In this document: positions 53,054 through 60,474 of the stretch, piece after piece | How positions within the stretch are numbered: the stretch's first letter is position 1 | How the letters are laid out: each line of letters starts with the position of its first letter | Source of the DNA: Silvimonas soli | Lineage (GTDB): Bacteria; Pseudomonadota; Gammaproteobacteria; Burkholderiales; Chitinibacteraceae | Length of the DNA stretch: 64,000 nt | Direction of reading: 5' to 3' | NCBI RefSeq assembly: GCF_030035605.1 | Contig: NZ_CP106736.1 | Span: 2,108,001 to 2,172,000 of the forward strand | Translations under genes and position numbers: made by a program | The notes under the pieces: model-generated | The model's input: the letters and a program-made list of their open reading frames with translations, nothing else | Database searches by the model: none | What the model was told of the DNA's origin: nothing

Positions 53054-55159
53054 ATGCAGTCAGTCGATGCCATGAACATGAACTATAAACCCGCAGACAA
53101 CCAGTTGATGCTCAACCGTGAGCTGGGCCTTCTGGAGTTCAACCGCCGCGTGCTTGCACAGGCCGAGGACCAGGCCAATCCGCTGCTGGAACGCCTCAAG
53201 TTTCTGTGTATTGTGTCTTCCAACCTCGACGAGTTTTTCGAGGTGCGCATGGCGTGGCTCAAAGAGAACATGAAGCTCTCCGCCACCCGGCTCTTGCCGG
53301 AAGGCGTCACGCCGCTGCAGGCGTTTGAATCCATCACTCGCGAATGCCACGATCTGGTAGAGCGCCAGTACCGCGTGTTTGGTGACGTGTTGCTGCCCGC
53401 GCTGGCCGCTGAAGGTATCCAGTTCTTCCGCCGCACGTTGTGGACTGATGCGCAGCGTGAATGGGTGCGCGATTTCTTCTTCCGTGAACTGATGCCGGTG
53501 CTCACACCCATCGGGCTCGATCCATCGCATCCGTTCCCGCGCGTGCTGAACAAGTCGCTCAACTTTATCGTCGAACTGGAAGGGCGCGATGCGTTTGGCC
53601 GCAATTCCGGCATCGCCATTGTGCAAGCGCCGCGCATTTTGCCGCGCTTTGTGAAAATCCCGTCTGAAGTATGCGGCGTGGATCACGGCTTTGTGTTCCT
53701 GTCGTCCATCCTGCATGCGCATGTGGATGAGCTATTCGCCGGCATGCAGGCCAAGGGTTGCTATCAGTTCCGGGTTACGCGTGATTCGGACGTGTCGGTC
53801 GATAACGACGAAGACGTCAAAGATCTGCGCGCGGCGCTGGAAGGCGAGTTGTCGCAACGTCCGTTTGGCAGCGCAGTACGTCTCGAAGTCGCTGACAACT
53901 GCCCGCTGCAACTGCAGGACTTCCTCAAAGAGCAGTTCCGCCTGGAAGACGTGGACGTCTATCGCGTCAACGGCCCGGTGAATCTGGTGCGCCTGATGCA
54001 GGTACCCGATCAGGTCGATCGACCGGACCTCAAGTTCGAGCCGTTCATGCCGGGCACGCCGGTGGAGTTGCGCAAGCAGTCCGATCTGTTTGCCGCCATC
54101 CGCCACGGCGACGTGTTGCTGCACCATCCGTACCAAAGCTTCACTCCGGTCATTGATCTGCTGCAACAAGCCGCGCTGGACCCGGGTGTCGTTGCCATCA
54201 AAATGACCGTGTATCGCACCGGTTCAGACTCCGCCTTGATGGATGCGCTGGTTGAAGCCGCCCGCCGCGGTAAAGAAGTGACCGCCGTGGTTGAGTTGAT
54301 GGCGCGCTTTGACGAAGAAGCCAATATCAACTGGGCGGCCAAACTGGAACGCGCTGGCGCTCACGTCGTATACGGCGTCTATGGCTACAAGACCCACGCC
54401 AAGATGCTGCTGATCGTGCGCCGCGAAGAAGGCAAACTGCGCCGCTACGCCCACGTTGGCACCGGCAACTACCATCCTCGTACCGCCAAGCTGTATACCG
54501 ACTTTGGCCTGATGACGGCCAATGAAGAAATCACCAGCGACGTGAACGATGTGTTCATGCAGCTCACGGGCCTTGGCTTGGCTGGCGATCACTATCAGCT
54601 GTGGCAAGCGCCGTTCACGCTGCAACCAAACATCCTCAAAGCCATTGACCGCGAAATTTCCCACGCGCGGCTGGGTCGCAAGGCCGTGTTGATTGCCAAG
54701 ATGAACGCGTTGCTGGAACCGACCATCATCGAGAAGCTCTACGAAGCCTCGCAGGCTGGCGTCACCGTTCACTTGATCGTGCGTGGCGTGTGCGCGCTGC
54801 GTCCGGGGATTCCAGGCATCTCGGAAAACATCCGCGTGCGTTCGATTGTCGGGCGCTTCCTGGAACATCATCGCGTGTTCTACTACTACAACGATGGCCA
54901 GGAAGATTTGTATCTTTCGTCCGCCGACTGGATGGGCCGCAACCTGTTCCGCCGTATCGAAATCGCCTTCCCGATCCTCGACCCCAAGATCAAGCGTCGG
55001 GTGATTCGTGAAAGCCTGCGCCCGTACTTGGTCGATAACGTTCAGGCCTGGGAAATGCAATCGGACGGTCGCTATCGTCGCAAGACGTCCCGCGCCGCCA
55101 AACCGCGCTCCGCCCAGGCGGGCCTGCTGGCTGATATGGCGGCCAAGCAGCGCAATTGA
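53054..55159 (+). CDS. ppk1: Polyphosphate kinase 1
   Basis: The 701-residue enzyme polymerises the gamma-phosphate of ATP into polyphosphate. The N-terminal start block LMLNRELGLLEFNRRVLAQA is at about residues 15-34, and the catalytic His is in YGVYGYKTHAKMLLIVR (about 440-456). The second conserved site TGNYHPRTAKLYTDFGL follows, and a phosphotransfer-domain end reads AFPILDPKIKRRV. The start is uncertain: ATGs at 53054, 53072 and 53078 are in frame and none has a clear ribosome site. sixA begins 17 bp after the stop. Confidence 0.93.
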   Translation: MQSVDAMNMNYKPADNQLMLNRELGLLEFNRRVLAQAEDQANPLLERLKFLCIVSSNLDEFFEVRMAWLKENMKLSATRLLPEGVTPLQAFESITRECHDLVERQYRVFGDVLLPALAAEGIQFFRRTLWTDAQREWVRDFFFRELMPVLTPIGLDPSHPFPRVLNKSLNFIVELEGRDAFGRNSGIAIVQAPRILPRFVKIPSEVCGVDHGFVFLSSILHAHVDELFAGMQAKGCYQFRVTRDSDVSVDNDEDVKDLRAALEGELSQRPFGSAVRLEVADNCPLQLQDFLKEQFRLEDVDVYRVNGPVNLVRLMQVPDQVDRPDLKFEPFMPGTPVELRKQSDLFAAIRHGDVLLHHPYQSFTPVIDLLQQAALDPGVVAIKMTVYRTGSDSALMDALVEAARRGKEVTAVVELMARFDEEANINWAAKLERAGAHVVYGVYGYKTHAKMLLIVRREEGKLRRYAHVGTGNYHPRTAKLYTDFGLMTANEEITSDVNDVFMQLTGLGLAGDHYQLWQAPFTLQPNILKAIDREISHARLGRKAVLIAKMNALLEPTIIEKLYEASQAGVTVHLIVRGVCALRPGIPGISENIRVRSIVGRFLEHHRVFYYYNDGQEDLYLSSADWMGRNLFRRIEIAFPILDPKIKRRVIRESLRPYLVDNVQAWEMQSDGRYRRKTSRAAKPRSAQAGLLADMAAKQRN

Positions 55160-55176
55160 GTACGCAAGGATCAAGT

Positions 55177-55647
55177 ATGGATTTGATTTTGTGGCGGCAT
55201 GCCGAGGCCGAAGATGGCTCACCTGACCTCAAACGCGCACTCACGCGCCATGGTCAGGAGCAAGCCCGGCAGATGGCGCGGTGGTTGACGCCGCGCCTGG
55301 CCAAACAATCGGTACGCATCTTCGCCAGCGAGGCCTTGCGGGCCCAGCAAACGGCGGCGGCGCTATCCAGTGACTTTCTGGTAGATGCCCGACTGAACCC
55401 GGATGTACGCGGCCCGGCAGATTATCTGGATGTGACTGGCTGGCCAGCCGGTAACGAAGGCGACATCACCGTTATCGTGGCCCATCAGCCTACTATTGGC
55501 CGCTTGGCTGGCCTGTTGCTGACCGGCCTGGATCAGGACTTGTCGACCCGCAAAGGCGCAATCTGGTGGATTCAGCGGCGCGTGCGTGGCGGTGCGGTTC
55601 AATATTGCTTGCGGGCAACCTTGTCACCGGATTTGCTGGAAAGCTAA
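55177..55647 (+). CDS. sixA: Phosphohistidine phosphatase SixA
   Basis: The 156-residue histidine-phosphatase protein has the active-site start LILWRHAEAEDGSPD (His8, with Arg7; RHG-type), and a second catalytic His in IVAHQPTIGRLAG near residue 110. SixA removes phosphate from phosphohistidine, classically on the HPt domain of ArcB. It follows ppk1 by 17 bp; Ppk1 itself forms a phosphohistidine intermediate, but whether SixA acts on it is unknown. The ATG at 55177 has AAGGA upstream. Confidence 0.9.
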   Translation: MDLILWRHAEAEDGSPDLKRALTRHGQEQARQMARWLTPRLAKQSVRIFASEALRAQQTAAALSSDFLVDARLNPDVRGPADYLDVTGWPAGNEGDITVIVAHQPTIGRLAGLLLTGLDQDLSTRKGAIWWIQRRVRGGAVQYCLRATLSPDLLES

Positions 55648-55665
55648 GCGCATTTAACGCCCATG

Positions 55666-55693
55666 AAAAAGGCCACCTGCAGGTGGCCTTTTT
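55666..55693. terminator. Bidirectional terminator between sixA and hemY
   Basis: A perfect palindrome, AAAAAGGCCACCTG and CAGGTGGCCTTTTT, with A and T tracts on both sides. It fits both the plus-strand ppk1-sixA unit and the convergent hem operon. Confidence 0.9.
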
Positions 55694-55723
55694 ATATTGC
55701 TGCTGCGTATTCCAGCGCCAGGG

Positions 55724-56917
55724 TTAACGTGCCAGGGCCAGATCCAGCGCAGCGCGGTAATGGCGGGCGGCATCATCGTGGCGATCCAGCCGCTCCAGCA
55801 GTTCAGCCAGCTCGGCATGGACCACGGCAGTTTTTTCAACGGCCAGACATGCTTCCAGATAGTTTTGCGCCTTGCCCCACAAGCCACGCGCCCGGCACAA
55901 ACGGCCCAGCGTCAGCAATAACTGGCTGTCTTCCGGATGTGAGGTGAGCCACGCTTCGGCTTGTTGCAGCTGGCCCACGCGGTCTTCAGCTGGCAAATCC
56001 AGCCGACCATAACGCTCGACCAGTTCGCTCGACCACCGTTTGCCCAGCGCATCTTCAATCACCGAACGTGCTTCGGTCGGTGCGCCTTGCTCGGCAAATT
56101 GATCCACCACAGCGGTGGTAATTTGCGGCAGCGCTTTGTCTTCCGCCGACAGTTTGGCCCACCAGTTTTTCAGCTCACGTCCGGCCAACGCATGGCTGGC
56201 CAGCAACGACAATAACGCCTGAGCCCGAATGCGTGCAGCCTGGGCCGCGTCCAGCGCATCGGTCTTGGCCAGTTGCTCGCACAGCCGCAAGATGGCTTGC
56301 GGATTGTCTTCACGCTGGCGCAAACGCAGTTCCAGGCGCATGGCGGCGGTCAGCTTGGGCGAAACGGCACGGGCCTCGGCAATGGCGGCATCGGCATCGG
56401 CATAACGACGCTCGTCCAGGTAAAGTTCGGCCATGGTCATGGCCAGCGCCAGATGCTGCGGCGACAGCTTTTGTTTGAGATCGGCAAAGTAGCGATCACG
56501 TTTGCCGAAATCACGCATGGCATGCGCCGCCCGCGCTGCCAGCAGGCCATTGACGGCAATGGCTTCATGATTGCGGCTGGCGGCAAACGCTTCTCCCGCC
56601 AGGCGTTCGGCGCGTTGATAGCGGCCTTCATGAAACGCAATGCGTGATTCGCGCTCCAGCTTGATCGAAGCGTCTTGTGCCTGGCGCTCACGATAGCGCT
56701 TTACGCGGACCGGCAAACCACCCAGCTCGCGCACCAGCCGTGTCACCGCATAAATCACGGCCACGGTGATTAGTACCAGCAAGATAAATACGTTGAGCGA
56801 GATTTCCACTCGCCACGGCGGCACAAACAGCAGGGCGTAACCGGTGTTCACTTGGGCAAACAAGGTGACGCCGACCGCCAAAGCAAACAGGGCAATCAAC
56901 CAGACCAGAATTCTCAC
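55724..56917 (-). CDS. hemY: Heme biosynthesis-associated membrane protein HemY
   Basis: The 397-residue protein has two N-terminal helices (residues about 1-22, MRILVWLIALFALAVGVTLF, and about 40-62, VFILLVLITVAVIYAVTRLV) and then a long alpha-helical TPR-type domain rich in Ala/Leu. HemY is encoded at the end of the hemCDXY operon in many beta- and gammaproteobacteria; its precise role in heme synthesis is not settled. Its ATG overlaps the hemX stop by 4 bp, so translation is probably coupled. It is the last gene before the sixA-side terminator. Confidence 0.88.
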   Translation of the reverse strand: MRILVWLIALFALAVGVTLFAQVNTGYALLFVPPWRVEISLNVFILLVLITVAVIYAVTRLVRELGGLPVRVKRYRERQAQDASIKLERESRIAFHEGRYQRAERLAGEAFAASRNHEAIAVNGLLAARAAHAMRDFGKRDRYFADLKQKLSPQHLALAMTMAELYLDERRYADADAAIAEARAVSPKLTAAMRLELRLRQREDNPQAILRLCEQLAKTDALDAAQAARIRAQALLSLLASHALAGRELKNWWAKLSAEDKALPQITTAVVDQFAEQGAPTEARSVIEDALGKRWSSELVERYGRLDLPAEDRVGQLQQAEAWLTSHPEDSQLLLTLGRLCRARGLWGKAQNYLEACLAVEKTAVVHAELAELLERLDRHDDAARHYRAALDLALAR

Positions 56918-57960
56918 GGTTTGGTCCTTTCTGCAGCCTGGCGGGCAGTGCGGACAGCGGCAAGGCTGGCATCCAGCGTCGGCACACTTTGCGCGAGCGA
57001 GATCCGTGACAACTCATCCAGGGTCGCCTTGGTTTGCTGCACCGGCTTGGCCGTCTCATCAAAATACTGCTGCAGGTAATGGCTGACCGAAACCAGATCG
57101 GCGCGGAAGGCATTCTGGTCACGCGTCAGCAAGGACGTACGCGCATCCAGCAAACGTAGCTTCATGTTTTCGCGCAAGAAGAAGGTTTGATTGGCAGTCA
57201 GCAGCGCGGCATCAGGTTTATCCATGCGGCGAATCTGGATCAGCGTCTTCAGATCAGCCCACAATTCGGCGCCAAAGTTACCGGCCCAGTTGGAGCTGGC
57301 AGGCACAGTCTTGGGTTGTTCTGGCAGACGGTTTACGTCTACAGCCAGTGGCAATTGGTCCAGTTCATCAATCAGGCTGTTCAAACGCGCGGCGATGCCA
57401 ACGGTATCCAGTGCGGGCAGGGTTTTGAGCCGGTCCATATCGCGGGTGACGGCCTGGCGCAGTGAAATCAGCTCGGGCTTGTTCAGCTCCTGCAGCTTGC
57501 GATCGGTGCTATCCAGCGCCGTCAGCGCCAACGCAACGCTGCCGGACAATTGCAGTTGCTGGCTGGCATAGGTGAGATTCTGTTCAATCTCGGCCAGTGA
57601 GCGCTGGGTGTCTGTGCGGGTGAGCGCGTCGTACATGGTGGTGAGCGAGGCCTGCTGGCTCTGCGCTTCGGCTTCTTTTGCCGACACCAGGGCAATTTGC
57701 TGCTGCACAGTGTGCAGTTGCAGTTGTGCCGCCGCGTTGGCCGCTTGCGCTTGTTCGGCGCGCAGGGTTTGCTGTTCAACTTGCTGCGCCAGGCTGGCCT
57801 TGAGCACATCCACCTGATGCTGTTGATGCAGCCACACCCCACCAGCCGCCAGAATGGCGACGATAGCGAGCAACACACCCGGTTGTGAAATGGCAAAGCG
57901 GCGGCGCGGCTTTGGCGTTTTTGTCAGCGCTGCCGACAGGGATTCTTGGTCCTGGTTCAT
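56914..57960 (-). CDS. hemX: HemX membrane protein (formerly called uroporphyrinogen III methylase-like)
   Basis: The 348-residue protein has a short cytoplasmic N-terminus, a single helix (about residues 24-43, QPGVLLAIVAILAAGGVWLH), and then a coiled-coil-rich periplasmic region (about 45-110, with Gln/Ala heptads). The C-terminus has the HemX-type FFLRENMKLRLLDARTSLLT segment. It is thought to help assemble the heme-synthesis proteins, but it lacks a methylase fold despite older names. The ATG at 57960 overlaps the hemD stop by 4 bp; AGGA lies upstream. Confidence 0.88.
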   Translation of the reverse strand: MNQDQESLSAALTKTPKPRRRFAISQPGVLLAIVAILAAGGVWLHQQHQVDVLKASLAQQVEQQTLRAEQAQAANAAAQLQLHTVQQQIALVSAKEAEAQSQQASLTTMYDALTRTDTQRSLAEIEQNLTYASQQLQLSGSVALALTALDSTDRKLQELNKPELISLRQAVTRDMDRLKTLPALDTVGIAARLNSLIDELDQLPLAVDVNRLPEQPKTVPASSNWAGNFGAELWADLKTLIQIRRMDKPDAALLTANQTFFLRENMKLRLLDARTSLLTRDQNAFRADLVSVSHYLQQYFDETAKPVQQTKATLDELSRISLAQSVPTLDASLAAVRTARQAAERTKP

Positions 57961-58718
57961 GGCGTCCTGTTGAAATGACGGCACAGCGAAGTCACGATGC
58001 CAGCATCACCCGCGTCGGTGGCAACCAATTGCGTGGCGCCATGTTCTGCCAGTGCGGCAGCGATCCGCGGGTGCGGCGTGAAATATAAAAGGGATTGTAG
58101 CCGCTGGATGTGGTCGGCTCCAAATCGGGTGAACAGATAATGGGCGGCTTCGGAGCTGGAAACAATGACACCATCGCACCCAGCCGCCAGTTGCTGGCCC
58201 AGCTGGACGGCGTCAAACGCTGGTGGCAAACGCCGGTAAGCCGCGATTTTTTCCAGCTGCGCGCCACGATCCTGCAACCCTTGCGGCAAGATATCGCGTC
58301 CGCCATCGCCTCTGAATAACATGACTCTTTGCCCGCTCAGCTGCGCCAGACGCGGTTCCGCCAGCAAGCCTTCACTATCAAACCGGGCCGTTGGCGCAAT
58401 GACATCGGCAATACCGTACTCGCGCGCCCGCTGCACACTGCCCGGCCCGACCACCGCGACCGGCACATGCGACGGCCACGCGCCTGGCAAACGGGCAAAT
58501 ACGGCATCCAGCGCCGAAGGGCTGACAAACACCGCCAAGTCTAGCTGCGCCAAACGCATCAGTGCGTCGTCCAGCGCGACCAGGTCAAGCGGCGGGGCGA
58601 TTTCCAGCAGCGGCAAACTCACCGCATGCGCTTCTTGCGCTTCTAACAGTGCAATCAGCGCCTGCGCTTGCGTGACGGGACGGGTGACCCAGATCCGCTT
58701 GCCTGCCAGCGATGTCAT
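57957..58718 (-). CDS. hemD: Uroporphyrinogen-III synthase
   Basis: The 253-residue protein converts hydroxymethylbilane to uroporphyrinogen III. HemD sequences vary widely, but the domain blocks are recognisable: IWVTRPVTQAQALIALLEAQ at the start, AVFVSPSALDAVFARLPGAW near residue 65, VAVVGPGSVQRAREYGIADV near 87 and VIVSSSEAAHYLFTRF near 185. It lies 4 bp after the hemC stop and overlaps hemX by 4 bp, so all four hem genes form a tight operon. Confidence 0.9.
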   Translation of the reverse strand: MTSLAGKRIWVTRPVTQAQALIALLEAQEAHAVSLPLLEIAPPLDLVALDDALMRLAQLDLAVFVSPSALDAVFARLPGAWPSHVPVAVVGPGSVQRAREYGIADVIAPTARFDSEGLLAEPRLAQLSGQRVMLFRGDGGRDILPQGLQDRGAQLEKIAAYRRLPPAFDAVQLGQQLAAGCDGVIVSSSEAAHYLFTRFGADHIQRLQSLLYFTPHPRIAAALAEHGATQLVATDAGDAGIVTSLCRHFNRTP

Positions 58719-58722
58719 CGGA

Positions 58723-59670
58723 TCAGTCTTGGGCCGCAGCGGCCAACGCGGTGAGAATTTCGGCCGCGCCTTCCGTCAGCAGCAAATCGGCCACCTGCAG
58801 ACCCAAGCCATCGGCCGCAGCCCGTGAGCCATTGGATTCGGCGTAAACAATGTCGCTGCCATCCGGATTGGCCACGAAGCCGCGCAGCCGCAAGAAGCCA
58901 TCGTCATCTTCCGCAAACGCGCCCAGCGGCACCTGGCAAGAACCACCCAGACGCCGCGATAGGGAACGTTCAGCCTTCACACACGCGGCAGATGCCGCAT
59001 CGTTCAACGGCGCCAGCAGCGCTTTCAGATCATCCCGCCCGGCGAGAATCTCAATACCCAGGGCACCCTGACCTGGCGCAGGCAAGCTGTCTTCCGCACT
59101 CAGCGTTTCGCGAATCCGCTGGTTAAAGCCCAGGCGCTTGAGCCCCGCTGCGGCAAGGATGATGGCGTCGTATTCACCGGCATCCAGTTTGCCCAGACGT
59201 GTTCCCAGATTGCCGCGCAGCGGTTTGATCACCAAGTGCGGAAAGCGCGCGCGCAGCTGGCTTTCCCGACGCAGGCTGGATGTCCCAACCACTGCGCCAT
59301 CGGGCAAATCCGCCAGGCAGCTGTATTTGTTGGAAACAAACGCATCGAACGGGTCTTCACGCGTGGTGATGGCCGCGATATCAAAGCCTTCCGGCAACAC
59401 CATCGGCACATCCTTCATGGAATGCACAGCCAGGTCGGCTCGGCCTTCTTCCAGCGCGGTTTCCAGTTCTTTAACGAACAAGCCCTTGCCGCCGATCTTA
59501 TTGAGCGTGCGATCCAGGATGCGGTCGCCCTGAGTGGTCATGCCCAGCAACTCCACGACCAGACCGGGATATAACGCTTGCAGGCGGTCACGAACGTGAT
59601 GGGCCTGCCACAAGGCAAGCGGGCTCTCACGAGTGGCAATAACAAGGCGGGCGGGTGCGGCTGCAGTCAT
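58723..59670 (-). CDS. hemC: Porphobilinogen deaminase (hydroxymethylbilane synthase)
   Basis: The 315-residue enzyme condenses four porphobilinogens to hydroxymethylbilane. The start RLVIATRESPLALWQAHHVR, the KGLFVKELETALEEGRADLA block near residue 75, the AVHSMKDVP motif and the SSLRRESQLRARFP block are present. The dipyrromethane cofactor Cys is in the RRLGGSCQVPLGAF motif (about residue 238). The ATG at 59670 begins MTAAAPARLV; another at 59679 adds three residues. It is the first gene of the hem operon. Confidence 0.95.
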   Translation of the reverse strand: MTAAAPARLVIATRESPLALWQAHHVRDRLQALYPGLVVELLGMTTQGDRILDRTLNKIGGKGLFVKELETALEEGRADLAVHSMKDVPMVLPEGFDIAAITTREDPFDAFVSNKYSCLADLPDGAVVGTSSLRRESQLRARFPHLVIKPLRGNLGTRLGKLDAGEYDAIILAAAGLKRLGFNQRIRETLSAEDSLPAPGQGALGIEILAGRDDLKALLAPLNDAASAACVKAERSLSRRLGGSCQVPLGAFAEDDDGFLRLRGFVANPDGSDIVYAESNGSRAAADGLGLQVADLLLTEGAAEILTALAAAAQD

Positions 59671-59760
59671 GGCGTGCATCAAGTTCGGGGGAAACCGCCA
59701 TTCTAACGCGTAGTTAAAGGCAGACGGCGGCCGCAACCGGGAAATATGCCCGCGAACGAA

Positions 59761-60336
59761 TCAGCGCAACTCGTTCGGCCCGATCAGCGACAGGTCAAAA
59801 TCAATATCCTGCCACTGCTGGGGCGCGGACTGAACCGGCGGGACCTGAGCCTGTTCAACAGGCGCCCGACGGCGCAACAACATGAATAGCGCCCCCGCAA
59901 TCAGCATCGCCAATGCGCTCCATTGCAGGATGCTCGATAACAAACCGGAGGCCTCATCGGCTAATGCAAATGGCCAGAATGTCCCGGTGTATGGCTTCTG
60001 GATCATGGGTGCTGCCCTGTCCGCCACGGCTGGCATTGCCCGCGCCGGCACGGTGCCGCGCCATTGCCGTTCCAGCAGCGTCATACGCAACTCAAGCGCA
60101 TTTTTGTCCCGCCGCAATTGCGCCAGCGAGGCATCCAGTTGCGGCGATGAAACGGCAGGCGGCAGCGCTGCCGGGTCTGAAAGCCGGCCGTCCAGCATCA
60201 GAGGTATCCGTTGTTCACCAAGGTAAACCTCCTCATCCGCGTGCGCCGTTCCACCGATGCCCACACAGCCCAGCAGAACGATGCTTATCAGTAGCGGCCG
60301 AAGCCTCCCGGTCGCTTGAGCAGCGTTTCTTTGCAT
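59761..60336 (-). CDS. Exported membrane-anchored protein of unknown function
   Basis: The 191-residue protein has an N-terminal signal segment (about residues 14-34, LRPLLISIVLLGCVGIGGTA, then HADEEVYLGEQRIPLMLDGR), a Pro/Ala- and Gln-rich middle with short coiled-coil-like helix (about 70-92) and a C-terminal membrane helix (about 139-157, SILQWSALAMLIAGALFMLL). The cytoplasmic tail ends in acidic DIDFDLSLIGPNELR. I do not recognise the family; the layout is faintly like a shortened FimV. The start may be the ATG at 60336 or a TTG at 60351. It is transcribed ahead of hemC, 90 bp away. Confidence 0.65.
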   Translation of the reverse strand: MQRNAAQATGRLRPLLISIVLLGCVGIGGTAHADEEVYLGEQRIPLMLDGRLSDPAALPPAVSSPQLDASLAQLRRDKNALELRMTLLERQWRGTVPARAMPAVADRAAPMIQKPYTGTFWPFALADEASGLLSSILQWSALAMLIAGALFMLLRRRAPVEQAQVPPVQSAPQQWQDIDFDLSLIGPNELR

Positions 60337-60474
60337 GTTGTCGCGATCCAATAGCCCAGCGGGCTGACAATAATTGCAAGCCGACCAGTTTATTGAGGCG
60401 AGGAACCGTTTCCTATAAGAATGCGCCTATTCAAAGCAGGATGTGTCGGAGGTCTGGATTCTGAACGGGCAGAC

